DNA from: an uncultured Lachnospiraceae bacterium
GTDB lineage: Bacteria; Bacillota; Clostridia; Lachnospirales; Lachnospiraceae
Assembly (NCBI GenBank): GCA_900549995.1
Contig: URQQ01000013.1
Coordinates: 1 to 64,000 of the forward strand
Direction of reading: 5' to 3'
Length of the DNA: 64,000 bases
Both the position numbers and the translations under genes were made by a program. The notes under the pieces were generated by a model. It was not told the DNA's origin. It was given only the letters and a program-made list of their open reading frames with translations, and did not search any database. This document shows positions 44,722-53,963 of the stretch, piece after piece (the first letter of the stretch is position 1; every line of letters starts with the position of its first letter).

Positions 44722-47343
44722 CTATTCTGCTTTATTATGTATACAGTCTGCAATTGTTTTACAGATCTGTACCATATCCAGCGGCTTGCTGACATGGGCA
44801 TTCATTCCGGATGCCAGAGCAGCAGAAATGTCATCACTGAATGCATTGGCGGTCGTTGCAATAATAGGAATTCTGGCAGCCAGCGGATGTGTGGAAGCCC
44901 GGATACGTCTCGCAGACTCATACCCATCCATAACCGGCATCTGGATATCCATCAAAATAGCATCGTAATCCCCTGGCTTTGATGCAAGAAAAGCATTCAA
45001 TGCCTGCTGCCCATCCTCCACACACTCCACTTCAGCTCCGTTCATGCGCAGCAATGTTTCTGCAATTTCCTGATTAAGGTCGTTATCCTCCGCTACCAGT
45101 AAACGAAGCCCCTTCAAAGGTTCGCCAGCAGGCTTTTCCTCCCCATCAGCGGCCGGATGCCCCTTATGTTCCAGCGTTGTCTTGATGGTTTTATAGACAG
45201 AAGACCGGTAGAGGGGTTTTGGCAGAAACCCGTTGACACCGGCTGCCCGGGCTTCTTCCTCCACTTCTGTGATATCATAAGCGGAAATCATCACGATTGG
45301 AACGTCATTCCCTACTTCCCGGCGGATGCGGCGGGTCACCTCAATACCATCCATATCCGGCATTTTCCAGTCGATCAGGCACAGGTCGATATCCTGGCCC
45401 GCCCGATGATTCTCCTTCACCCGCCTTACGCCTTCACTTCCAGAAAGGCACCACTCGGCATGAATCTTGATTTTATCCAAAAGCATTGCCGTTTGTTCAC
45501 AGACCTGCTGCTCATCATCCACGATCAGCGCCCTCAGCCTCTGCTGTGCAAAATCAGGTTCCGAGAGACAGGCCTCTTTCCCTTTTTGAAAAGGGAGATC
45601 AACAATACAGACTGTGCCCTTGCCAGGCTCACTCTCTACCTGAATCTGTCCGCCCATCAAGCTGATCAGATTTTTCGTGATGGACATCCCAAGTCCCGTT
45701 CCCCCAAAGCGTTTGGCAATGGAAGCATCAGCCTGCTCGAATGGCTGGAAGATCCGGTCAACAGCTTCTTTTGTCATGCCAATTCCAGTATCAGAGAGGA
45801 TAAAACGTAAAATGTCAGCCGTATTCCCTGTCCTGTGGAGCAAAACTTCCAGACGGATACTGCCTCCTGGGGCAGTGAACTTCACTGCATTGGAGCTGAG
45901 ATTTAAAAGGATCTGGTTTAAGCGCAGTGAATCACCGATAAATATACTGTCCTTCCCAAATCCTTCCATAGTTTCCTGAAACTCTATTCCCTTTGCTTTT
46001 GCCTGGGCATAAACGGTTGAGACAAATCCATTGACAATCTCAAAGATATCAAAAGGCTCATTCTGCAGTACCATCTTACTGCTCTCTATCTTAGACATAT
46101 CCAATACATCATTAATCAACATTAACAGGTGCTTGGAAGAGAACGTAATTTTTGACAGACAGTCCTCCACTCTGGCAGAGTCTTTCACTGAAGCCGCCGC
46201 AATGGCAGTCATACCAATAATCGCGTTTAAAGGCGTGCGGATTTCATGACTCATTCTGGACAGGAATTCACTCTTGGCCATATTAGCCCGCTCCGCAGTC
46301 AGCATGGCCTCTTTAAGCGCCTGGCGGGCCCGAACCTCTTCGGTACGGTCAGAAAATACAGTAATGAGTTGTGGGGCATTTAAATCCTCGGCCCGGTAAA
46401 TCCGAATCAACATCCATCGTGTTCCTTTATCAGGTCTTGTATACTCCACCAGCTTCTCCACAGGCGAAACAAACCGGGGATCACTGAGCTGATCTTTAAG
46501 TTCCAGTGCGTCCTCCTCTCTCAACCCTTGGTAAAGTCTGTCCAGATCACCTCCCAGTATCCGTTCCAGGTTGAGCCCCCGGTAGCTGACAGCGCCTGTA
46601 CCTGCATCTCTGATGATAAACGCATCATCGATACTCAGTGACAGATTATCAAAAAGCTTGCTTCTATACACCAGCTCTTTGCGCTGGCGGTGGAGAACAT
46701 ACTGTGAAATGAACAGCACCGCCACCATAAGACCCATAAGCACGATGGACATAACCAGATTAGACCGTCGAAGCGTATTTGCTGTTTCACCATAGCCCAC
46801 CTTTTTCTCCTGGGCTACATTTATAATTGCTTCTGTCTCTCGGAGTGCTTTATCATAAAGCGGCTGCAGATACTCCTGGTCATAAGCTTCAATCTTCTCT
46901 GCCGTAATATCCGGCTGCTCACAAAACTCCAGATAATTAGCCTGTTCCTCCTGCAAAGACGCCAGTGTATCCTCTAATGTCTCTACATCTTCCCCGCGCC
47001 CCAGATACAACTCATCGATTTGAGCCACTGGAGCATCCAGAGAGTTGTCAAGCTCCTCCAAATGAGTTCTGGCAAACTCCACATCATCCATACTAAAATG
47101 ACGGACCAGCCTGCCAGTACGCAAACTCATCTCCGACACATAGAGCTTCACATCACCTGCGGAGATTACTACTTCAAATGGATGGTTCGAAATAATTTCC
47201 GTCTGAGCTGCCAGATTGGCTGAATTCCTGATTGTCATCACCAAATAGAAAAACATCAGCAAAATAAGAAGTGCTGTACTGAAAAAGCTCACTCTCTGGC
47301 TCCGCTTCAGGGAACTGTCTGTGTTTTTTAATATTTTTTGCAT
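44722..47343 (-). CDS. Hybrid sensor histidine kinase with two receiver domains
   Basis: 873 residues: N-terminal membrane helix (about 19-37), helical extracellular region (40-195), second helix (195-217), PAS-like domain (225-335), HisKA with H366 in SRMSHEIRTPLN, HATPase (to about 600), then two receivers with LCLIDWKMPDMDG and ILMDIQMPVMDG. No Hpt domain inside and no separate output regulator nearby on this strand. Possibly signals through protein interactions or a distant Hpt partner. Divergent from the tandem-GntR protein. Confidence 0.9.
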   Translation of the reverse strand: MQKILKNTDSSLKRSQRVSFFSTALLILLMFFYLVMTIRNSANLAAQTEIISNHPFEVVISAGDVKLYVSEMSLRTGRLVRHFSMDDVEFARTHLEELDNSLDAPVAQIDELYLGRGEDVETLEDTLASLQEEQANYLEFCEQPDITAEKIEAYDQEYLQPLYDKALRETEAIINVAQEKKVGYGETANTLRRSNLVMSIVLMGLMVAVLFISQYVLHRQRKELVYRSKLFDNLSLSIDDAFIIRDAGTGAVSYRGLNLERILGGDLDRLYQGLREEDALELKDQLSDPRFVSPVEKLVEYTRPDKGTRWMLIRIYRAEDLNAPQLITVFSDRTEEVRARQALKEAMLTAERANMAKSEFLSRMSHEIRTPLNAIIGMTAIAAASVKDSARVEDCLSKITFSSKHLLMLINDVLDMSKIESSKMVLQNEPFDIFEIVNGFVSTVYAQAKAKGIEFQETMEGFGKDSIFIGDSLRLNQILLNLSSNAVKFTAPGGSIRLEVLLHRTGNTADILRFILSDTGIGMTKEAVDRIFQPFEQADASIAKRFGGTGLGMSITKNLISLMGGQIQVESEPGKGTVCIVDLPFQKGKEACLSEPDFAQQRLRALIVDDEQQVCEQTAMLLDKIKIHAEWCLSGSEGVRRVKENHRAGQDIDLCLIDWKMPDMDGIEVTRRIRREVGNDVPIVMISAYDITEVEEEARAAGVNGFLPKPLYRSSVYKTIKTTLEHKGHPAADGEEKPAGEPLKGLRLLVAEDNDLNQEIAETLLRMNGAEVECVEDGQQALNAFLASKPGDYDAILMDIQMPVMDGYESARRIRASTHPLAARIPIIATTANAFSDDISAALASGMNAHVSKPLDMVQICKTIADCIHNKAE

Positions 47344-47623
47344 CTCTCCTTAACTCCTCTTTTCCCATGATGCCTGGATAATCCCATCCGTATGCCACAA
47401 AATTTTGTGAACCCCCATCATCTATGCAGCCTTCTTCCCACTGAAAATTCCGTCAGACTCAGTGACTCCACGGGTTTAGAAAAATAATTCCTATTGTTCA
47501 CATACATATATATCAGTATAGCAAAGAGGATTGAAAATAGCAACGAGCTTGTAGAAACGCAGACTTAAAAATGGTATACTATTTTTACTTTCTATATTAT
47601 TACGCAAAGATGGAGGATTTAGT

Positions 47624-49081
47624 TTGAAAAACAGTACGGAATTACGCAGGGTTGTCTACAGTGTCCTGATGACCCAAATACAATTTGGCATCTATCATTG
47701 CGGGGAAAAACTTCCCACGATAGAAGAAACCAGTTCGCAGCTCCGTGTATCAATCGACACAGCCCGTGCCGCATACCTGCAGCTCAAAGAAGAAGGGTAT
47801 ATTACCTTGTCAAAAAATGTAGGCGCCACTGTTAAGGTCAATTATGGCAGCCAGGAGACTGAACAGTTTATTCAGACCTTTTTCGCCTCACGTAAAAATG
47901 CAATGACCGACTTGGGAAACTCCATGCGGGCCTTGTTTGCCAACACCCAGTGGACCGGACTGAAACATGCCTCCATAGAGACGCAGCAGTCAATGGAACA
48001 GTTGATTCATGAGAAAAATACTGCAGTCCCTTACGCAATGCTGGAACATCTCACTCAAAAATACAGTTCGCTTGGGAACACTCTGCTCATACGTCTCCTC
48101 TGGCAGATCTTCATGTTTTTATATGACCCCTTTTTCAGCATCCAGGAAAATCTGCAGTTTTTTGATGAAACCACGGATTATCTGCCGAATATCCTGTCTC
48201 TTTGCATGGATGAGAACTGGACTTTATTACATACCAAGGTGGACCAATCCTTTAATCGCCTGAATCTCGCCCTTACCAGGTTTTATGAAACCAAAATCAC
48301 CATTCCTTCTCCTGAAAAAGAAATTGCCTTTACCTGGAGTTCCTATAAAAAAGGCCAGCAGTTATGTTATTCTCTGGCTATGGAGCTGCTCATCTCCATC
48401 AACCAGGGACTATATCCTGTTGGAAGTCTTCTTCCTTCACAGAAAGAGCTTGCCATCCAAAAGAATGTTTCCGTAAGTACAATCCGCAGAGTATTTGAAC
48501 TGCTGAAAAGCATTGGGGCAATTAAATCCTGCAAATACGTAGGCACCCGGGTCCTCCCCTTTGATCAGGCAACAGAAAACAGCGATTTTACCAAACCAGT
48601 CCTGCAGAGACGGCTCCTGGATATGGCAGAAGGACTTCAGCTTTTCGCACTTTCCTGCAAAGAAATATCCCTGCTGACGCTTACCTCGCTTGACCCTGTT
48701 TCAACCAGAAAGTTATGCAGGAAGCTGAAAGAACATAAACAATGCCGGCGCGGCGAATCACTGTCTTATTTTGTACTGGATCTGATTGCAAAACACGCAC
48801 CATATCAAGCGATAAGAACCATTTACTCCGAATTGCTTCGGCAAAATTTTTGGGGCTATGCGATCCGTGGAATGAAGGGAACCCAGGAGTCCATCAACGC
48901 CATATACGATCCCTATTACGACGGGCTGGTTGAAGCTTTGGAAAAAACAGATTACTCCCTGTTTTCTTCCAGGCTGGAAGAACTGATGTTCTATGATTTC
49001 CGCAGCAGCATGAATATTTTATCCCGGCTTGGCATTAAAGGAACGGAAAATATTCTGATTCCGGATATAACTATAAAGTAA
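47624..49081 (+). CDS. Tandem GntR-type winged-helix regulator
   Basis: 485 residues from a TTG at 47624 (GGAGG seven bases upstream). Two GntR-like winged helices: residues 6-72 (GEKLPTIEETSSQLRVSIDTARAAYLQLKEEGYI) and about 245-312 (GSLLPSQKELAIQKNVSVSTIRRVFELLKSIGAI), joined and followed by helical regions without a known ligand domain. Two DNA-binding modules in one chain are unusual. Divergent from the hybrid kinase, which it may regulate. Target unknown. Confidence 0.85.
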   Translation: MKNSTELRRVVYSVLMTQIQFGIYHCGEKLPTIEETSSQLRVSIDTARAAYLQLKEEGYITLSKNVGATVKVNYGSQETEQFIQTFFASRKNAMTDLGNSMRALFANTQWTGLKHASIETQQSMEQLIHEKNTAVPYAMLEHLTQKYSSLGNTLLIRLLWQIFMFLYDPFFSIQENLQFFDETTDYLPNILSLCMDENWTLLHTKVDQSFNRLNLALTRFYETKITIPSPEKEIAFTWSSYKKGQQLCYSLAMELLISINQGLYPVGSLLPSQKELAIQKNVSVSTIRRVFELLKSIGAIKSCKYVGTRVLPFDQATENSDFTKPVLQRRLLDMAEGLQLFALSCKEISLLTLTSLDPVSTRKLCRKLKEHKQCRRGESLSYFVLDLIAKHAPYQAIRTIYSELLRQNFWGYAIRGMKGTQESINAIYDPYYDGLVEALEKTDYSLFSSRLEELMFYDFRSSMNILSRLGIKGTENILIPDITIK

Positions 49082-49119
49082 AAAGCCTTATGGATCATTT
49101 CTCCACAAGGCTTTTGTTC
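49081..49119 (+). terminator. Terminator after tandem GntR gene
   Basis: AAAAGCCTT (49081-49089) pairs with AAGGCTTTT (49107-49115), followed by T-rich sequence; begins at the stop codon. Confidence 0.75.
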
Positions 49120-49190
49120 TATCATATAATATTGGCACTATCCTGTCCAAAAGGTCATCCTCAAAAACAGCAGACACCTCCAGATTTCCT

Positions 49191-49745
49191 TTACAGATAA
49201 AATACACGGTTCGGTTGAATCTCTGTCTTTTCTTTCTCTTCCGCCGCATGTCCCAGGATACAGAAACCAATCCCTTCCACTTCGTCCGTAATACCACACT
49301 TTGTAAGGATTTCTTTCCCTGCTTCTGTTTCAAAGACTTCTTTGCAGCGGTGAATCCATCGGCTGTCGATTCCCATACTCCATGCAGCATTCATCAGATT
49401 CCCCATCGCAAGACTTCCATCATACAGATAAGTGCCGCTGTTCTTGTTTGCGACAACCGCAATCACATCTTTGGCACCGTAGAACGGATCATCCGGAAAG
49501 TTTTCTGCCATCGCCGGATTTATTTTCGCCATTGCTGCTTTTGCAATCTCCGCATTCATTCTGGAAAGCTGTCTTACAACTTCATCATCCTGCACGGCAA
49601 TAAAATAGGCACACTGTCTGTTCATGCCTGAAGGAGCGTTCAGACCTGCCTCAATAATTTCATCCATCTCTTCCCGGCTAATATGTTCAGATTTGAAATT
49701 GGAACAGCTCTTACGGGTAACAATGCTTTTTACAGTTTCATTCAT
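49191..49745 (-). CDS. Nitroreductase family protein
   Basis: 184 residues. FMN-binding nitroreductase features: TRKSCSNFKSEHISREEMDEIIEAGLNAPSGMNRQCAYF near the N-terminus and LAMGNLMNAAWSMGIDSRWIH in the middle. Reduces nitroaromatics, quinones or flavins with NAD(P)H. Strong AAGGAGG site. Lies 58 bp after a TetR gene on the same strand, which likely controls it. Confidence 0.88.
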   Translation of the reverse strand: MNETVKSIVTRKSCSNFKSEHISREEMDEIIEAGLNAPSGMNRQCAYFIAVQDDEVVRQLSRMNAEIAKAAMAKINPAMAENFPDDPFYGAKDVIAVVANKNSGTYLYDGSLAMGNLMNAAWSMGIDSRWIHRCKEVFETEAGKEILTKCGITDEVEGIGFCILGHAAEEKEKTEIQPNRVFYL

Positions 49746-49803
49746 GATAAATCCTCCTTACAATTTGAATTATAAATCAAAAGGCTGCCCTTATGATTTC
49801 AGC

Positions 49804-50340
49804 TTATGCGGGCACAAACAGCCCATGAATCATGTCGGAAAATACATGCTTAATTATTTCCGGACATTCCCTGTCATACTTCAGATTCATGTGTAACAGA
49901 CTTGTCAGCACGGCCTCCAGCCGAATGTCATTCTCCCGGCTGCATTCCAACGGACAGGTTTCATAAATTTTGGCCTGCAGCCGCTTAATCAGACAAGGTT
50001 CTGACAGAGACATATCCCGATGCTTAAAGAGTCTCCGGCAGTGGGCAATATTTAGATGGACCGTATCCCTCAGCTGATCCAGAAACAGCTCCGGCTGTGA
50101 TATAAAAAGCGAAAAGTAATCAATCGAACTGACAAATTGGTCAAAAAATTCCTGGATCATTCTATCATGAAGATCGTCGATGTTCTGAAAATGAAGGTAA
50201 AAAGTCCCTGTGTTGATTTTTGCCCTGCGGGAAAGTTCCTTAACTGTTATTTTTTCAAACGGCAGTTCCTCCAGCATATCGAGAAAAGCCGACTCTACAG
50301 CTTCCAGTGTTTTTATTACTCTCAGATCATTTTCATTCAT
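49804..50340 (-). CDS. TetR family transcriptional regulator (nitroreductase side)
   Basis: 178 residues. HTH at about 25-52 (ITVKELSRRAKINTGTFYLHFQNIDDLHDRMI) and C-terminal TetR domain of the type with a short helical core. AGGAG site nine bases before the ATG. Transcribed from a consensus promoter (50437-50409) with a TATTAATTAATA palindrome at the predicted start. Probably co-transcribed with the nitroreductase. Ligand unknown. Confidence 0.88.
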   Translation of the reverse strand: MNENDLRVIKTLEAVESAFLDMLEELPFEKITVKELSRRAKINTGTFYLHFQNIDDLHDRMIQEFFDQFVSSIDYFSLFISQPELFLDQLRDTVHLNIAHCRRLFKHRDMSLSEPCLIKRLQAKIYETCPLECSRENDIRLEAVLTSLLHMNLKYDRECPEIIKHVFSDMIHGLFVPA

Positions 50341-50408
50341 TGTGTTTTCTCCTGGTCAGATCTACTTTTTAAGTTAATCAACTCGTATCTATTAATTAAT
50401 ATATGTCT

Positions 50409-50437
50409 ATTATATGCCGGAAATTTCCATATGTCAA
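50409..50437 (-). promoter_or_regulatory. Consensus promoter of TetR-nitroreductase operon
   Basis: Minus strand TTGACA (50437-50432), 17-base spacer and TATAAT (50414-50409). The spacer holds GGAAATTTCC, and the perfect palindrome TATTAATTAATA (50390-50401) lies at the predicted start site, a candidate operator. Confidence 0.75.
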
Positions 50438-50453
50438 CATCTCCATTTCATGA

Positions 50454-50482
50454 TTGACACCACTACAAAAGCATGCTAAGAT
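50454..50482 (+). promoter_or_regulatory. Promoter of second TetR gene
   Basis: TTGACA (50454-50459), 17-base spacer and TAAGAT (50477-50482); the operator at 50485-50500 begins two bases further on, across the predicted start site. Confidence 0.65.
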
Positions 50483-50484
50483 AA

Positions 50485-50500
50485 ATACATTCAAATGTAT
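50485..50500. promoter_or_regulatory. TetR operator before its own gene
   Basis: ATACAT-TCAA-ATGTAT, an inverted repeat with 4-bp spacer. The same ATACAT-N4-ATGTAT motif occurs before the ABC operon at 51214-51229, so one TetR protein probably represses both. Confidence 0.65.
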
Positions 50501-50518
50501 GTAATGTGAGGTGAACAT

Positions 50519-51166
50519 ATGGCACGAAATAAATATCCTGAAATTACAGAAGCGAGGATCTTGGATACAGCCACAAAACTTTTTCTGGAAAAAGGGTGGG
50601 AACAGACGACAATCCAGGATATTGTGGATGAATTGGGAGACATGACCCGCGGTGCATTTTACCACCACTTCAAGTCAAAAGATGAAATCATTGATGCTGT
50701 CACAACCCGTATGTTTCTGGGCAACAATCCTTTCGAAAAAGCAGAGGAAATGCACGGTTTGAACGGTCTTCAAAAATGCCAGTTTGTCTTAAAATATTCT
50801 CTAAAACGTGACGATACTGTACAGTTCAGCCAGGTGGCAACCAGCGTATTGAAAAGTCCGATTTATATTGGCAAACAAGTGTTAGACAGTATCAACGCAA
50901 TGGCACCCCATTTTACACAGTATATTGAGGAAGGTGTTAAAGACGGCTCTATTCATGTAAAGAATCCCAGGCAGACAGCTGAAAGCATGATACTGCTGTT
51001 CAATATCTGGGTAAGCCCCCTTATTTTTCCAGATACAAAAGAGGACTATCTGAAAAAATGCGAACAGCTGAAACTCATGTATGAGGGGATCGGATTTCCT
51101 TTATTCGATGATGAATTACTGACTCTCGTTGAGACTTTATATGATGTGATTACTGACCCACAGTAG
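50519..51166 (+). CDS. TetR family transcriptional regulator (ABC-efflux side)
   Basis: 215 residues. HTH in TRILDTATKLFLEKGWEQTTIQDIVDELGDMTRGAFYHHFKSKDEIIDAV (about 12-60) and a helical ligand domain. Start has GTGAGGTG upstream. A terminator (51176-51199) lies between it and the ABC genes, and a shared palindrome precedes both, so it probably represses itself and the transporter. Confidence 0.88.
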   Translation: MARNKYPEITEARILDTATKLFLEKGWEQTTIQDIVDELGDMTRGAFYHHFKSKDEIIDAVTTRMFLGNNPFEKAEEMHGLNGLQKCQFVLKYSLKRDDTVQFSQVATSVLKSPIYIGKQVLDSINAMAPHFTQYIEEGVKDGSIHVKNPRQTAESMILLFNIWVSPLIFPDTKEDYLKKCEQLKLMYEGIGFPLFDDELLTLVETLYDVITDPQ

Positions 51167-51175
51167 GCTATGATA

Positions 51176-51199
51176 AACTGCCGATGTAAGGCAGTTTTT
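51176..51199 (+). terminator. Terminator between TetR and ABC genes
   Basis: AACTGCC (51176-51182) pairs with GGCAGTT (51190-51196) around GATGTAA, followed by five T. Confidence 0.7.
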
Positions 51200-51213
51200 A
51201 AATAAGCATTTAC

Positions 51214-51229
51214 ATACATTTATATGTAT
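51214..51229. promoter_or_regulatory. TetR operator before ABC efflux operon
   Basis: ATACAT-TTAT-ATGTAT, extended by C/G to a 7-bp arm each side (CATACAT/ATGTATG). Lies 18 bp before the ATPase start. Same core as 50485-50500. Confidence 0.65.
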
Positions 51230-51247
51230 GAAACAGGAGGATACGAA

Positions 51248-51982
51248 ATGCAAAATGATTATGTGGTACAAACAAAGAATCTCTTTAAGACGTTTCATGG
51301 GAAAGAGGTTATCCGCAATTGCTCTATGTCTGTCAAACGCGGGGAGATCTATGGTTTTCTGGGGAAGAACGGAGCCGGAAAGACAACTGTTTTTAAAATC
51401 CTTCTGGGGCTGCTCAAACCTTCTATGGGTGAGGCTTCTGTCTTGGGAATGGACAGTGTAAAGCACAATCTGGAAATATTAAAACGAACGGGCAGCCTGA
51501 TCGAAACTCCCATTTTCTATGAGCATTTATCCGCAGCTGAAAATCTGCAGATCCATCTTGACTATATGGGGACTGCAAACGCAGATATTGCGGAAACGCT
51601 TCGAATGGTAGGACTTCCAAAGGCCGGAGCACAGCCTGTCTCCACCTTTTCTCTCGGTATGCGCCAGCGGCTGGCGATTGCCCGCGCATTGGTGCACAGA
51701 CCGGAACTCCTCATACTGGATGAACCGGTAAACGGACTTGATCCTGTGGGAATAAAAGAAATGCGGGAATTATTTTGTAATCTCGTAAAGGAAAAAGAGA
51801 TCACGATTCTGGTTTCGAGCCATATCCTTTCTGAGATTGAGCAGACCGCCGACCGCATCGGTATGATTGTAGACGGAACTGTCGTGCAGGAAATCAGCCC
51901 TCACGAAATCAGGCAGCAATACCCGAACGGTTTAGAGGATTACTTTATGGCAGTCACAAATGGAGGGAAAATCTATGAATAA
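51248..51982 (+). CDS. ABC transporter ATP-binding protein (efflux, BcrA/ABC-2 type)
   Basis: 244 residues from the ATG at 51248, with AGGAGG seven bases upstream. Walker A GKNGAGKTT (39-47), signature FSLGMRQR, Walker B LLILDEPVNGLDP. Drives the small permease encoded next (8-bp overlap). Typical drug or bacteriocin exporter of the CcmA/BcrA type. Confidence 0.92.
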   Translation: MQNDYVVQTKNLFKTFHGKEVIRNCSMSVKRGEIYGFLGKNGAGKTTVFKILLGLLKPSMGEASVLGMDSVKHNLEILKRTGSLIETPIFYEHLSAAENLQIHLDYMGTANADIAETLRMVGLPKAGAQPVSTFSLGMRQRLAIARALVHRPELLILDEPVNGLDPVGIKEMRELFCNLVKEKEITILVSSHILSEIEQTADRIGMIVDGTVVQEISPHEIRQQYPNGLEDYFMAVTNGGKIYE

Positions 51983-52682
51983 ACTAATATCACTGGAATT
52001 AAAAAGAAATAGCCTGCGCTCCTATCATATCGCTGTTATGATCAGCACCGTCAGTCTGCTTGCACTTTTGTATCTGTTCGCTGCGATTCCCAAAATGGAT
52101 GCATCAGAGACAGAACTTGATATGTTTATGTCTTACCAAAGCCTGACAGGGCTGATCAGCATCATTTCCATGGCTGTTTTCACAGTTCTTTCCTCTGTTA
52201 TGTCCACAAAGTTTATCGTAGAGGAATATGCCGGGAAGAGGGCGGTTCTTCTGTTTTCTTATCCTGTAGAGAGAAGAAAAATACTGGGTGCTAAAATAGG
52301 AATGATCTTTTTATATACCGTAGTCTCCATGATTTTGTGCGGTACTGTGGTCTTTGCAGTTTTCTTTTTCACAGAATCAATCTCCCCATTATGCGCCGAG
52401 CCTTTGAACGCTCAGATCATTGCCGGATGTTTCCTTTCCCTGATCTGCGATTCACTTTTAGCCGGGGTATGGGGCATTCTTGCTTTGTGGTTCGGTTTTG
52501 AAAAACAGTCGGTTACCGTGACAATGATTGCAGCTGTTATTCTTTCCGTTGTCATGTGTCAGGTAATGGCAATGACCTTAAACTTTCCCGCCGGAGGCTT
52601 TGCATTACTCATCGCTGGTGCTGCCGGTGCATTCCTTGTGTTTCACAGCCTGATTCGTAAAGTTGAACAGATGGAAGTATAA
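51975..52682 (+). CDS. ABC-2 type permease
   Basis: 235 residues from the ATG at 51975 (GGAGGG seven bases upstream). Six hydrophobic segments, as in BcrB-like ABC-2 permeases. Partner of the ATPase encoded just upstream. Export substrate unknown. Confidence 0.88.
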   Translation: MNKLISLELKRNSLRSYHIAVMISTVSLLALLYLFAAIPKMDASETELDMFMSYQSLTGLISIISMAVFTVLSSVMSTKFIVEEYAGKRAVLLFSYPVERRKILGAKIGMIFLYTVVSMILCGTVVFAVFFFTESISPLCAEPLNAQIIAGCFLSLICDSLLAGVWGILALWFGFEKQSVTVTMIAAVILSVVMCQVMAMTLNFPAGGFALLIAGAAGAFLVFHSLIRKVEQMEV

Positions 52683-52702
52683 CACAAGGAATCCGGAATC
52701 CC

Positions 52703-52745
52703 AAAAATAGCGATACACTTTTAAAAAAAGCGTACCGCTATTTTT
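52703..52745. terminator. Bidirectional terminator
   Basis: AAAAATAGCG (52703-52712) pairs with CGCTATTTTT (52736-52745); T-rich ends on both strands serve the convergent ABC permease and nucleotidyltransferase genes. Confidence 0.75.
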
Positions 52746-52757
52746 ATATGCCAGTAC

Positions 52758-53963
52758 TCATCGTTCCGTTTTTCTGACTGCCAAAATTTCATTTTTCAGA
52801 CGTCTCCGCCGGGTTGTCAAACCACGGATGATCCTGTATATACAAAAGAACGGAACCGCCCATCTATGCCGGTAACAAAAAGGACAGAATTTAAGGAACC
52901 ATTCCCGGTCTGGAAAGAGTCTCTTCCAGTAGTATTTCCATACTGTAATTCTGCGGACAGGCTTCCCATCCCCCTGCTGTTCCTGCAGCTTTTTTCTGAC
53001 CCGGTTCTGCACGGTGCCATAAGTACCGGAACCGTAGATATAGTGAAGCAGTTCCTGCTCTTTCAGCCGTAATTCCTGCGCCGTCTGCCCGCCTTGCCCC
53101 TCTGGATCACTAAACAGCTTCCGGGCAAGAATCCGGCTCTCCTTTTCAAAGTCTATGATCTGAAGTTTCTCTTCTTCTCTTTCAATATACTCCCAGTCCA
53201 GTGTATCTCCTTTTTTCCACACATACACGTAACAATCCATCAACGACCGAAGCCCTGTGCCGCTTCCCTGAAAATGTTTAAACGCATGAAGCATAAGATA
53301 TACATAAAAATCTTCATCTGAAAAATGGTATCCGAACTGGTTCCCCTCGTCTTTTATCAGCCATTCTTTTACATTTTCATAATATTTCTTCCACACTGGA
53401 TGATGCATTGCCCCAAACAGAGCCGTATGCAGTTCAAAGTTATAAATCGGCGGTTTCTCATAGACATCATGATTCCCCTTCCCTACACTTTTCACCATAT
53501 ACCCCTGTCCGTCCATATATTGTTTCAGTTCTCTCTGCGCTGCCGGATCAAACAAAATGTCCTGATCCGCCATCTGGCGCATCCCGATTCGTGGATATAG
53601 TTCTTTCAGGATGCTGCCCTTTAAGGGCATATACCAGATTTCTTTCTGTTCCATGAACTGAAACAGCTTTTGGCGTTCTGCATCCAGCATCATATTCTTG
53701 CGGATTGCCTTATGTTTTGCCTCCTGCCATTTTTTAACCATATCTCCCGGCATGTACTCTTCCGTCAGCGCGTCTCTAAGTTCCAGCCCCATACATACAA
53801 TCGCTGTCATACTGTGGAAACTGCTTTTTTTATACAAATCTACAAAGTCCATCTCATAGATTCTTACAGGATCCGGCCTTGTTTCGTGCAGTGCACATGC
53901 CGCAAGATATAAAATATCTGCCGCAGTTTTCCGGCTGACCGTAATCTCCTGCATTTTCGTCAT
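52758..53963 (-). CDS. NTP_transf_5-type nucleotidyltransferase family protein
   Basis: 401 residues from the ATG at 53963 (AAAGGAGG 10 bases upstream). The family core is MPLKGSILKELYPRIGMRQMADQDILF (112-138), with Asp133 and Asp135 as likely metal ligands. Such proteins occur in lasso-peptide and other RiPP clusters, where they may modify the product or its enzymes with a nucleotide; the role is not established. It overlaps the ABC exporter gene by four bases and is the last gene of the candidate peptide operon. Confidence 0.8.
   Translation of the reverse strand: MTKMQEITVSRKTAADILYLAACALHETRPDPVRIYEMDFVDLYKKSSFHSMTAIVCMGLELRDALTEEYMPGDMVKKWQEAKHKAIRKNMMLDAERQKLFQFMEQKEIWYMPLKGSILKELYPRIGMRQMADQDILFDPAAQRELKQYMDGQGYMVKSVGKGNHDVYEKPPIYNFELHTALFGAMHHPVWKKYYENVKEWLIKDEGNQFGYHFSDEDFYVYLMLHAFKHFQGSGTGLRSLMDCYVYVWKKGDTLDWEYIEREEEKLQIIDFEKESRILARKLFSDPEGQGGQTAQELRLKEQELLHYIYGSGTYGTVQNRVRKKLQEQQGDGKPVRRITVWKYYWKRLFPDREWFLKFCPFCYRHRWAVPFFCIYRIIRGLTTRRRRLKNEILAVRKTER

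Noticed and set aside
45157..45810. Long plus-strand open frame
   Set aside because: Antisense shadow of the hybrid kinase gene with no ribosome site and no protein family pattern.
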